Below the pieces are notes generated by a model. The model was not told the origin of the DNA. It saw nothing but the letters and a program-made list of their open reading frames with translations, and made no database searches. Below are positions 1 to 5,384 of a DNA stretch of 9,155 nucleotides, piece by piece. The DNA comes from Mageeibacillus sp. UBA1257 (GTDB lineage: Bacteria > Bacillota > Clostridia > UBA1212 > UBA1257). The position numbers and the translations under genes were made by a program. How positions within the stretch are numbered: position 1 is the first letter of the stretch; each line of letters opens with the position of its first letter. Location: positions 4,375-13,529 of the forward strand of contig DBVT01000091.1 of NCBI GenBank assembly GCA_002308775.1, written 5' to 3'.

Positions 1-417
1 TTTCTTCTGTATTTTCTGCTCGGAATGACAATTGTCGTCGCACTTGGATATCTGTTATATGCGGCGATAATGGGCGGAAAATACATCGTCGAATTCGAGA
101 TGGACGAAAAAGGCATACTGCACAGGCAGATCGCTTCGCAAGCGAAGAGAGCGAAAAAGATCGGGGAGGTTGCCGCGACAGGCGGTATTTTGACGGGACG
201 TTATTCAGCCGCGGGAGCCGGTATCGGAGCGCAAAGGACTGAAATGTATTCTGATTTTTCAAAGACGAAAAAGGTAACGGCTCGCCGTATGCGCGATCTG
301 ATAAAAGTCAACGGACTTTTAAGCCACAATCAGGTGTATGTTCAAAAAGAAGATTTCGATTTCGTAAAGGACTATATAATTTCACACTGTCCGAATTTAA
401 AAACAAAGAAAAAATAA
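1..417 (+). CDS. C-terminal part of a small membrane protein of unknown function (5' truncated)
   Basis: The reading frame is open from the first base, so the gene begins outside the window; the ATG at 25 is internal. The visible 138 residues start with a hydrophobic helix (about residues 1-25, FLLYFLLG then TIVVALGYLLYAA). A soluble tail follows, with FEMDEKGILHRQ, a small-residue Gly/Ala stretch (GRYSAAGAGIG) and an acidic/aromatic end (VYVQKEDFDFVKDYI). I recall similar tails in uncharacterised clostridial membrane proteins, some annotated as zinc-ribbon proteins. That is memory, not a search, and any zinc ribbon would lie in the missing N-terminus. The tail probably faces the cytoplasm. 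The stop TAA at 415-417 lies only 10 bp from the stop of the convergent reverse transcriptase gene, and no hairpin terminator is visible between them. Confidence 0.75.
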   Translation, partial: FLLYFLLGMTIVVALGYLLYAAIMGGKYIVEFEMDEKGILHRQIASQAKRAKKIGEVAATGGILTGRYSAAGAGIGAQRTEMYSDFSKTKKVTARRMRDLIKVNGLLSHNQVYVQKEDFDFVKDYIISHCPNLKTKKK

Positions 418-427
418 ATAGCGCATT

Positions 428-1633
428 TTATTTTTCTTCCCCTTCGTGCCCGTAAAAAGCATTTACAAGACTGCGGTATCCGAGCGATTTGAGTTCGTCG
501 TAGCGGACATTGTATCTTGCTTTTGTGCGCGTGCCGCTGATCAGATATCTCAGGCAGTCCTGGGCATAAAGGTCGATCTCATGAAGACTTTCGGATGTAT
601 TTATCACGGAGAAAAACCAGTAGCTCCATGTGAGGTCGTTATCTCTCGAATTTTCCAAGAGCTTGCGGTTGAAGATCCTTGTAAAAGCCTTTGCCGCGCG
701 TTCCCCTTCCAGTCCGTTTCTCGTTCTCCAGCGCATAAGGGCGCGAGTTTTTCTTCTCATTTTACCTTTGAGTTTGTCCACTGAAGCCTTCGCGATGTCC
801 ACTTTTCCGCCGCATACAGAAAAACCGAGAAAAGTAAAACCTTTTTCAGGTGAAGAAAAAAACTCCTTGTCCGGATTGATCCCGAGGCCCATTGCCGCAA
901 GAGTATCTCTCACTTTTTCCGCGTATCGCTCAGTCTCCTCTCTCGTCGGAGCGAGTATTATTATATCGTCTGAATATCTCGCATACGGTATCTTCCGCTC
1001 GTAAAACCACCTGTCCAGTCCGTCCAGATACAGATTCGCGCAAAATGACGCTATCGGAGTACCTGCCATGATACCTTTAGGCTCTTCGACGATCACACCT
1101 CCGTCAACTGCCCTTGTTTCCTCAAGCAGACCGCGCAAAAAGGCGAAAAGCTCCGGGTCGTCAGAAAACGCTTTTTCCAGCATCGGAACGAGCTTAGGGA
1201 TCGGAACGGAATTGAAATAATTGCTGACGTCTGCTTTGTACGAATACATACCGGAAAGGCCGGGTGTTTTCAACAGATGCCTGACTGCGTCCTTTGCCGT
1301 GAGACCCGGTCTGAACGAATACAGATCCGGTGTAAAAAGTGAATTATATTTTCGCAAAAGCAGATATGTGAGCAGTTTCAGCACGATATTTTCCGCTTTG
1401 GGATAGATATACACTGTGCGTTTTTTCTGCGAACTTTGTTTGCTGATCAGCGCTTTGCGAGGCAGAGGAAACGGTTTCCCTTCGTAGATCGCAGCGCAGA
1501 CGGAAAGATAATCTTTGCGGTCAATAAAGTCCCTGAGCTCCTTGTCAAAAGTCTTTTCACAGATCAGGGACGTCTTGTATTCGTAAAATTTTTCCCAGCA
1601 TTCAGGGTCGATCAGCAGTGACAGGAGCGACAT
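428..1633 (-). CDS. Stand-alone reverse transcriptase, group II-like, class unassigned
   Basis: RNA-directed DNA polymerase of 401 residues. The fingers/palm motifs occur in order: KKRTVYIYP (70-78); LYSFRPG (104-110, RT2); motif A KADVSNYF with catalytic Asp135; motif B KGIMAGTPIASFCANLYL (186-203); motif C YSDD (220-223, Asp222/223); motif D with NPDKEFF (253-259); and FTFLGFS (266-272, motif E). A basic thumb-like region follows (KLKGKMRRKTRALMRWR, 287-303), then a tail rich in aromatic residues (SYWFFSVINTSESLHEIDLYAQ, split around 337-357). All catalytic Asp residues are present, so it should be active. No endonuclease or maturase-type DNA-binding domain follows. Motif B differs from the TPQG of group II RTs, and the retron NAxxH and VTG motifs are absent. 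The start ATG has GGGAG six bases upstream. The 250-nt region in front carries inverted repeats. I believe related stand-alone RTs occur in gut Firmicutes, with no function known to me. Confidence 0.9.
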   Translation of the reverse strand: MSLLSLLIDPECWEKFYEYKTSLICEKTFDKELRDFIDRKDYLSVCAAIYEGKPFPLPRKALISKQSSQKKRTVYIYPKAENIVLKLLTYLLLRKYNSLFTPDLYSFRPGLTAKDAVRHLLKTPGLSGMYSYKADVSNYFNSVPIPKLVPMLEKAFSDDPELFAFLRGLLEETRAVDGGVIVEEPKGIMAGTPIASFCANLYLDGLDRWFYERKIPYARYSDDIIILAPTREETERYAEKVRDTLAAMGLGINPDKEFFSSPEKGFTFLGFSVCGGKVDIAKASVDKLKGKMRRKTRALMRWRTRNGLEGERAAKAFTRIFNRKLLENSRDNDLTWSYWFFSVINTSESLHEIDLYAQDCLRYLISGTRTKARYNVRYDELKSLGYRSLVNAFYGHEGEEK

Positions 1634-1669
1634 TTTAATCTCCCTTCGCCAAGTAAAATAAAATCCATC

Positions 1670-1864
1670 CAGAGCCCGGGATGCGTCGCGGAAAGTTCCG
1701 AGTTAAAAGCGTCCGTCAAGGCTCTGAACGGAAAAACAGAAAGAGAATTAATTAAATACAGGTAAATACCTGTATGTACCGGGCCGTACATCTGCCTGCT
1801 GCCTGCGAAGCATATATAAAGGCAGTGCCGGGTCCGCCGCAGGCGCTAAGCGTTCCCTTTCTGT
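1670..1864 (-). ncRNA. Candidate structured RNA between the nuclease-like gene and the RT
   Basis: No convincing ORF fills 1634-1884, but complementary segments are frequent. An 8-bp closing pair (1857-1864 with 1736-1743) encloses three hairpins: 1801-1807/1838-1844 (7 bp), 1775-1779/1786-1790 (5 bp) and 1756-1764/1767-1775 (9 bp). The last two share base 1775, so they cannot both form fully. Nearer the RT, 1670-1676 pairs with 1720-1726 (7 bp) around a small hairpin, 1689-1693/1696-1700. The layout recalls an RT-associated RNA, with outer arms like retron a1/a2 and a TTAGC (minus strand, 1849-1845) seven bases after the first arm. Against this, one 8-bp match in 250 nt is expected roughly every second random sequence, so only the 9-bp palindrome is clearly non-random. 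The segment is most simply part of the transcript from the promoter at 2553-2581; I see no good separate promoter. Confidence 0.3.
1756..1775. repeat. Perfect 9-bp inverted repeat (20-bp palindrome with 2-bp centre)
   Basis: The arms ATACAGGTA and TACCTGTAT flank a central AA. On the minus strand the repeat is followed by a T-rich stretch (TTAATTAATTCTC), so it could act as a weak attenuator or terminator, as a hairpin within an RNA, or as a protein operator. It lies 123 bp upstream of the RT start. Chance occurrence of a 9-bp close inverted repeat in this gap is low, about 1 in 100 by a rough estimate. Confidence 0.6.
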
Positions 1865-1884
1865 CTCCGGCTGATTTAAGATGA

Positions 1885-2415
1885 TCAACCAAGCGCCTTT
1901 TTGACGCGGTCGACCACGTAAGCCCTCGTGTTCCACCAACCTTCGTGGTCGTAGAAGAAACGGGTGTAAGGAATGCCCTCTCTCTCGCATTTATTGCGGA
2001 GATATTTTGCGGAACTGCTGTCCTTTTTGACCTCAACGACGAGAGCTTTCGATCCGCCTTTCATAAACGTAAACGTCTTGCCGCTTCCGTAGAAAGGCAT
2101 ATCCTCTTTGATAACGTCATACTCGGAAAACTCTTCGCGGAATATCTTCTCGAAATATGCATCATAATAGAGTCCGGAATTGTACTGGTTCTCTTCCTCG
2201 GGCATATTGGGGCCCCAGGAGAAACCGGAAGGGCCGTCTTCCTTTATAACTTCCTGAGGACGACTCGCCTCCGCAGGCTTTGCGGGCTGCTCTTCTTTGG
2301 GCTTCTCGTCTTTTTTTGTATCGATTCCCGCATCCTCCATCATTTTCTTTAGTTTGTTCAGCGACTCAGCCATTTCATCGTCGCTTTTACCGAAAAGTTT
2401 TGAAAAAAGACTCAT
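1885..2415 (-). CDS. Hypothetical protein with a C-terminal domain resembling an alpha-beta nuclease-like fold
   Basis: 176 residues, no family recognised with confidence. The N-terminus (MSLFSKLFGK, then a helix to about residue 30) is followed by a charged Lys/Glu/Pro-rich linker (33-60) and a folded domain (82-176). By eye the domain runs helix (YYDAYFEKIFREEF), strand (YDVIKEDMP), strand (TFTFMKGG), strand (ALVVEVKKD), helix (AKYLRNKCEREG), strand (IPYTRFFYDH), ending with GWWNTRAYVVDRVKKAL. Helix-strand-strand-strand-helix-strand is the core order of PD-(D/E)xK nucleases, and Glu128-Val-Lys130 sits where their ExK lies. No clear Asp precedes it at the usual place, so activity is doubtful and the assignment is inference. 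The start is ATG 2415: AAGGAGG (2424-2430) lies 7-8 bases upstream, whereas a TTG at 2421 would be almost adjacent to that site. The gene lies 12 bp below a 20-codon ORF and 251 bp above the RT, on the same strand. Confidence 0.75.
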   Translation of the reverse strand: MSLFSKLFGKSDDEMAESLNKLKKMMEDAGIDTKKDEKPKEEQPAKPAEASRPQEVIKEDGPSGFSWGPNMPEEENQYNSGLYYDAYFEKIFREEFSEYDVIKEDMPFYGSGKTFTFMKGGSKALVVEVKKDSSSAKYLRNKCEREGIPYTRFFYDHEGWWNTRAYVVDRVKKALG

Positions 2416-2422
2416 ATTCAAA

Positions 2423-2430
2423 CCTCCTTA
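2423..2430 (-). promoter_or_regulatory. Ribosome binding site overlapping the stop codon of the upstream small ORF
   Basis: On the minus strand TAAGGAGG joins the stop codon TAA (2430-2428) of the 20-codon ORF to the Shine-Dalgarno AAGGAGG of the next gene. A ribosome ending the small ORF would sit on the initiation site, which suggests translational coupling. The site also fixes ATG 2415 as the start of the downstream gene. Confidence 0.7.
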
Positions 2431-2490
2431 AAACTGAAAACCTTTTTCATCGCACAGATCATTGTAATTTTCAATCTTGTATCCAGCCAT
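2428..2490 (-). CDS. Small ORF of 20 codons, possible leader peptide or microprotein
   Basis: ATG at 2490 to TAA at 2428 encodes a 20-residue peptide beginning MAGYKIENYND and ending in EKGFQF. GGAG (2499-2502) lies eight bases upstream of this ATG. An in-frame ATG at 2496 would leave only two bases, so 2490 is preferred. The ORF lies between the promoter at 2553-2581 and the gene at 1885-2415, and its stop overlaps that gene's ribosome binding site. Peptide composition is mixed and soluble, with one Cys, no hydrophobic helix, and no runs of regulatory codons such as repeated Trp or His. It could be a microprotein of this operon, a translational leader, or the remnant of a longer gene. ORFs this short also arise by chance; the fitted ribosome binding site and coupled stop are what support it. 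Confidence 0.45.
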   Translation of the reverse strand: MAGYKIENYNDLCDEKGFQF

Positions 2491-2552
2491 CTTCATTTCT
2501 CCAAGTGATCTTGATGCCAAAAGCACAAAAGCAACTTTTTCCCTATGACGTG

Positions 2553-2581
2553 ATTATAACATGTAGAATGATTATTATCAA
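2553..2581 (-). promoter_or_regulatory. Sigma-A promoter of the small ORF / nuclease-like / RT unit
   Basis: On the minus strand, -35 TTGATA (2581-2576) and -10 TATAAT (2558-2553) are separated by exactly 17 bp. The -10 is perfect and the -35 differs from TTGACA at one base. Transcription would start near 2546, about 55 bases before the small ORF. Confidence 0.85.
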
Positions 2582-2584
2582 CAA

Positions 2585-2611
2585 AAAAATCCCGCCTGAA
2601 GCGGGATTTTT
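2585..2611. terminator. Intrinsic terminator, usable from both strands
   Basis: The stem AAAAATCCCGC / GCGGGATTTTT (2585-2595 with 2601-2611) has a 5-base loop CTGAA. There is a T run on each strand after the GC-rich part. On the minus strand it ends the isomerase gene, whose stop is at 2630, immediately before the next promoter. Confidence 0.85.
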
Positions 2612-2629
2612 CTTCATAATACTTGCTCT

Positions 2630-4051
2630 TTATCTCGTGATTATATCGACCGGAACGTTGAAGATCTCCGCGACCTTCAGGATCGTGTCGATGTGGCGTC
2701 CGATAGCAGCTGCCATATGGTGCGTCGGGCCTGCTTCGCTCCAGCGGTTGCAGAAATCGCGCGCTCCGCATGTGAATCGCATACGCATATTCGTATCGCC
2801 GAACGTGAATATCGGTCCGGGTTCGTTTTCGCCCTCTGCGACGACAAATTTGAAGTGTCCGTCCTTGTCCTGTGTGATTCCGAGGAATGTGATGGGTCCG
2901 ACAGGAGGATAGAACTGTGTGAGATATCCGCCGCCCGTTTTGCCGTGGAAGATGGGAACGATCTTCATGCTGGGCTTTCTCGCGAGAGATATATCAGCGT
3001 CGCCCGAGCCTGAGTGACCGATTATGCAGATGTCTTCGTTAAAATCTATCGAGTACATTTCGGAAAGCTGACCTGTGCCTGCGATCACTTTAAGGATACC
3101 CATTGCCATAGCGACCTTGATGTCTCCTTCGACCGCGCAGGCTGTTCCCTGTTTGATGAGCATAGAGAACGCGGGGATAAGCATACTGTCAAGTTTTCCC
3201 GCAATGCCCTGTGAGAAGCCGTCGTAGTGAGAAGCTACGAAGCCGAGTTTTTCATCCTTTACCCACTGTTCAAATGCGACGACGTATTTCGCCATATCCC
3301 AGACTGTCTCTACAGTCGCGCCGCCTTCGATGTCGAATGTATTGAGGATATCTTCTGCTTTTGCGCGGATCGCGGCGTCGTCTGTGACATTGTCGGCGAT
3401 CGCCCACATTTTCTCCCAGTCGAACTGTTTTGTATAGAGCCACATGCGGTGATAGAGGTTCGTCTCATCGATGTAAAGGTCCATCATTCCCGGATACGGA
3501 CGGCCGATCTGAGCGATATTGAGATCGCGGAAACGGCGGCGGACCTGGGCGGCACGGCACCAGTCTTCGATCTCCGACTGAGCCTGATCATCTCCGCCTT
3601 CGACAACGCCCGTTATAACGGCGTGACGTTTTCCTGCGCGTTCAAGGTCTGCAACCATCTCGCCTACAGCGCCGCACGCATACAGTTCGCCCAGCCATGT
3701 GGGAGTATCCGTATTCGCATAATCGGGAGCTTTTTTCTTCTGAAGGTTTACGAGCACTACGGGCACATTGAGGTCGCGCACTGCGGGCAACATATTGTAA
3801 CTCGTCGCGTATGTGAGAAGCTGCATAATAACAAGGTCGACGTCAGCCGCGCGGAATTTGTCTCCCGCAGCCATTGAAAGTTCTTTCGTCGTGATCAATC
3901 CGCCGTCGATCATTTCAACAGAATCCGGGATCCTCTTCTTGAAATCTTCATACTGTGCTTCAAACTCCGGTACCAATGACGGGAACTGCGGCAGATATGC
4001 TCCGAGAGCGATCGCAAAAACACCTACACGAGCTTTGGTATCTACTAACAT
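2630..4051 (-). CDS. L-arabinose / L-fucose isomerase family protein
   Basis: Predicted cytoplasmic aldose-ketose isomerase of 473 residues; E. coli AraA has 500. It fits the family that interconverts L-arabinose and L-ribulose (or related sugars) using Mn2+. The N-terminal half is Rossmann-like (RVGVFAIALGAYLPQFP at 8-24; VDLVIMQLLTYATS at 71-84; VPVVLVNLQ at 96-104). The metal/catalytic residues of E. coli AraA (Glu306, Glu333, His350, His450) have counterparts here: Glu308 in AVEGDIKVA, Glu331 in LSEMYSIDF, His346 in IIGHSGSG, and the His444-His445 pair in AGPTHHMAAAIG. All four appear intact. The start ATG has GGAGGT seven bases upstream. It is a single-gene unit with its own promoter (4169-4196) and terminator (2585-2611), with no kinase, epimerase or sugar transporter alongside. 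The substrate therefore cannot be read from context; the family call is secure, but L-arabinose is only one possibility. Confidence 0.85.
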   Translation of the reverse strand: MLVDTKARVGVFAIALGAYLPQFPSLVPEFEAQYEDFKKRIPDSVEMIDGGLITTKELSMAAGDKFRAADVDLVIMQLLTYATSYNMLPAVRDLNVPVVLVNLQKKKAPDYANTDTPTWLGELYACGAVGEMVADLERAGKRHAVITGVVEGGDDQAQSEIEDWCRAAQVRRRFRDLNIAQIGRPYPGMMDLYIDETNLYHRMWLYTKQFDWEKMWAIADNVTDDAAIRAKAEDILNTFDIEGGATVETVWDMAKYVVAFEQWVKDEKLGFVASHYDGFSQGIAGKLDSMLIPAFSMLIKQGTACAVEGDIKVAMAMGILKVIAGTGQLSEMYSIDFNEDICIIGHSGSGDADISLARKPSMKIVPIFHGKTGGGYLTQFYPPVGPITFLGITQDKDGHFKFVVAEGENEPGPIFTFGDTNMRMRFTCGARDFCNRWSEAGPTHHMAAAIGRHIDTILKVAEIFNVPVDIITR

Positions 4052-4086
4052 GATAATTACCTCCGTATGATTACATTTTAATTCTT

Positions 4087-4150
4087 ACTCCCGCCCGGCG
4101 GTATCCGAGATATACGTCGTATTTTTACCGAAACATCAGCTATGCGGGAA
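4087..4150 (-). promoter_or_regulatory. 5' leader of the isomerase gene with several dyads
   Basis: The roughly 110-nt leader between the predicted transcription start and the ATG holds nested complementary segments. TCCCGC (4089-4094) pairs with GCGGGA (4144-4149), CGGTA (4099-4103) with TACCG (4126-4130), and two compact 5+1+5 palindromes occur at 4091-4101 and 4112-4122. The palindrome at 4091-4101 competes with the first pairing. These could be operator half-sites for a sugar regulator or a folded leader. No known riboswitch was recognised. Confidence 0.35.
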
Positions 4151-4168
4151 AGTATCAATTACTGAATT

Positions 4169-4196
4169 ATTATACCATAACGTTGCTCAAATGCAA
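4169..4196 (-). promoter_or_regulatory. Promoter of the isomerase gene
   Basis: On the minus strand, -10 TATAAT (4174-4169) is perfect. A -35-like TTGCAT (4196-4191) lies 16 bp upstream and matches TTGACA at four of six positions. Start near 4162. Confidence 0.7.
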
Positions 4197-4270
4197 GGCG
4201 TTCGGATGTGTAAAAGAGATATTTTATGATACCGGATGTGTTGTGACCTACTCCCCGGTTCAAGTAAAAA

Positions 4271-4291
4271 GCACTCCCGTTGCGGGAGTGC
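4271..4291 (-). terminator. Intrinsic terminator of the methyltransferase-like gene
   Basis: The stem GCACTCCCG / CGGGAGTGC (9 bp, 4271-4279 with 4283-4291) has a three-base centre. On the minus strand it is followed by TTTTTACTT. It lies 42 bp beyond the stop at 4334. Confidence 0.85.
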
Positions 4292-4333
4292 AGAAAGGTG
4301 AAAGTATTGATAAGTGCGGACATCAGAGGTTAT

Positions 4334-5137
4334 TTATTTCTGCACGCCGAAAAGGTCGTCGCGGTACGCGGAAAGGTATTCGATGCAGTATTCGTCGATT
4401 CCGAGCAGTGCTTCGGCGGCGTAGACTCCGCTCAGCATATCGCGGTTGAGAGGATCCATGATCGCGCTGTCCATACCGAACATCATCGCACCGATAAGGA
4501 ACGCGTGGTTCAAGGCTTTTCTGTACGGCAGTCCGTACGAGATGTTGGATAGTCCGCTGACGATGTGCGCGCCGGGATATTCCTCGCGTATCCTTTTGGA
4601 AGTTTCGATGAAGTTTATAAAGCTGTCAGGCGACGAGCCGACCGTGAACACAAGCGGATCGAAATACAGCCTGTCGAACGCTATGCCGTATTCCTCGGCT
4701 TTTTTTACAATACGGTGAAAGTTGTCGATCCTTTTCTCCACGTTTTCGGGAATTCCCGTGTCGTCGAGCAGCAGGGCGATGATCTTCCAGTCCTTTTTTC
4801 CCGCGGCGGAAAAAATCTTATCCGCCTTATCGCGTTCAAGTGATATGGAATTTATTATCCCGGGGTTTTTGCAAAGCGGTATCGACGCTGTTATCGTGTC
4901 CGGGTTCGGGCTGTCAATGCTGAATCTGACGTCGGGGCGCGCGTTTTGTATAAGCCCGATCATCCATCCGAGGATATCCGCGTCTCCCTCTGCGACACCC
5001 GAGCAGATGTCAAGATAATCGACTCTGCTGTCCAGTTGTCTTACAGCAAGGTCTTTTATGAATTCTCCGTCTCTGTTTTTTATGGCTTCCGCCACGGATC
5101 TGATCGCTCCGTTAAGCTTTTCTCCGATTATAAGCAT
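4334..5137 (-). CDS. Methyltetrahydrofolate:corrinoid protein methyltransferase-like (pterin-binding domain)
   Basis: 267 residues, a full-length match to the pterin-binding TIM-barrel family (Pfam PF00809; dihydropteroate synthase, AcsE/MeTr, MetH pterin domain). It opens with GEKLNG (5-10), and further motifs are YLDICSG (41-47), SIDSP (74-78), INSIS (95-99), LLLDD (122-126), YFDPLV (158-163) and GLSNISYGLP (195-204). The Moorella MeTr residues Asp75, Asn96, Asp160 and Asn199, which bind the pterin, appear as Asp76, Asn96, Asp160 and Asn198. The GLSN(I/V)S(F/Y)G signature favours MeTr over dihydropteroate synthase. The expected role is moving a methyl group between methyl-tetrahydrofolate and a corrinoid protein in the cytoplasm. 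No corrinoid protein or acetyl-CoA synthase gene is beside it, so the partner is unknown. The start ATG has AAGGAG seven bases upstream. Confidence 0.85.
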   Translation of the reverse strand: MLIIGEKLNGAIRSVAEAIKNRDGEFIKDLAVRQLDSRVDYLDICSGVAEGDADILGWMIGLIQNARPDVRFSIDSPNPDTITASIPLCKNPGIINSISLERDKADKIFSAAGKKDWKIIALLLDDTGIPENVEKRIDNFHRIVKKAEEYGIAFDRLYFDPLVFTVGSSPDSFINFIETSKRIREEYPGAHIVSGLSNISYGLPYRKALNHAFLIGAMMFGMDSAIMDPLNRDMLSGVYAAEALLGIDEYCIEYLSAYRDDLFGVQK

Positions 5138-5172
5138 AGCCCTTCTCCTTTCTGATTTGACGCTTTAATTTT

Positions 5173-5280
5173 TCAGGCGCGCTCTTTCTTTTCATTTTCA
5201 ATCTTTTTTATCAAGTTCGGTATTATTTCAAACAGATCGCCTTTTTCTGTGATCTGTCCTTTAACACTGCTGCGTATGAG
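5173..5280 (-). pseudogene. Coding-like 35-codon stretch without a start codon, possible 3' remnant of a gene
   Basis: A minus-strand frame opens after a TGA at 5283-5281 and ends at TGA 5175-5173. It would read ...SSVKGQITEKGDLFEIIPNL and end IENEKKERA, resembling the amphipathic, charged C-terminus of a real protein. It contains no ATG, GTG or TTG start with a ribosome binding site. It lies 35 bp upstream of the methyltransferase-like gene, on the same strand. A 7-bp inverted repeat (5232-5238/5251-5257) falls inside it. It may be the tail of a gene that once preceded the methyltransferase, or a chance open frame. I do not recognise the family. Confidence 0.25.
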
Positions 5281-5330
5281 TCATGCCGACAAACAAGAGG
5301 CCGTTAAAAGATTTTTTAAGCGACGAAAAA

Positions 5331-5349
5331 AGGCCGTCTGATCCGGCCT
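5331..5349 (-). terminator. Intrinsic terminator of the six-helix membrane protein gene
   Basis: AGGCCG (5331-5336) pairs with CGGCCT (5344-5349) around a seven-base loop. On the minus strand the stem is followed by a run of T. It lies 35 bp beyond the stop at 5385. Confidence 0.75.
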
Positions 5350-5384
5350 GTAAAATTTTGTCCGCTGATTTATATAAAATAGGA

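Noticed and set aside
1756..1775. LexA (SOS) box.
   Set aside because: The repeat reads ACAG...CTGT, the reverse orientation of the CTGT-N8-ACAG box, and does not match the Gram-positive GAAC-N4-GTTC box.
428..1864. A classical retron (RT plus msr-msd RNA).
   Set aside because: The RT lacks the NAxxH and VTG motifs, has YSDD rather than the more usual YADD, and is longer than usual retron RTs. No long msd-type hairpin is present; the largest close inverted repeat is 9 bp. Kept only as an ncRNA candidate.
428..1884. A group II intron with its encoded RT.
   Set aside because: No domain V-like hairpin, no intron ends and no endonuclease domain were seen, and the neighbouring genes are not interrupted.
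428..2415. A diversity-generating retroelement.
   Set aside because: No repeated template/variable region and no target gene with a matching 3' end were seen, and the RT motifs do not match.
2280..2912. Long plus-strand open frame across the terminator and the start of the isomerase region.
   Set aside because: It runs antisense through a terminator, a promoter and two well-supported genes, with no ribosome binding site and an implausible protein composition.
3227..3877. Plus-strand open frame of about 216 codons inside the isomerase gene.
   Set aside because: It is antisense to conserved catalytic-domain sequence of the isomerase and has no family resemblance.
4186..4205. A CcpA cre site near the isomerase promoter (ATGCAAGGCGTT).
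   Set aside because: The spacing of TG..AA..CG is off by one and the second half-site is missing.
5232..5257. Inverted repeat ACAGATC/GATCTGT as a terminator.
   Set aside because: There is no T run directly after the stem on either strand, and the loop is large.
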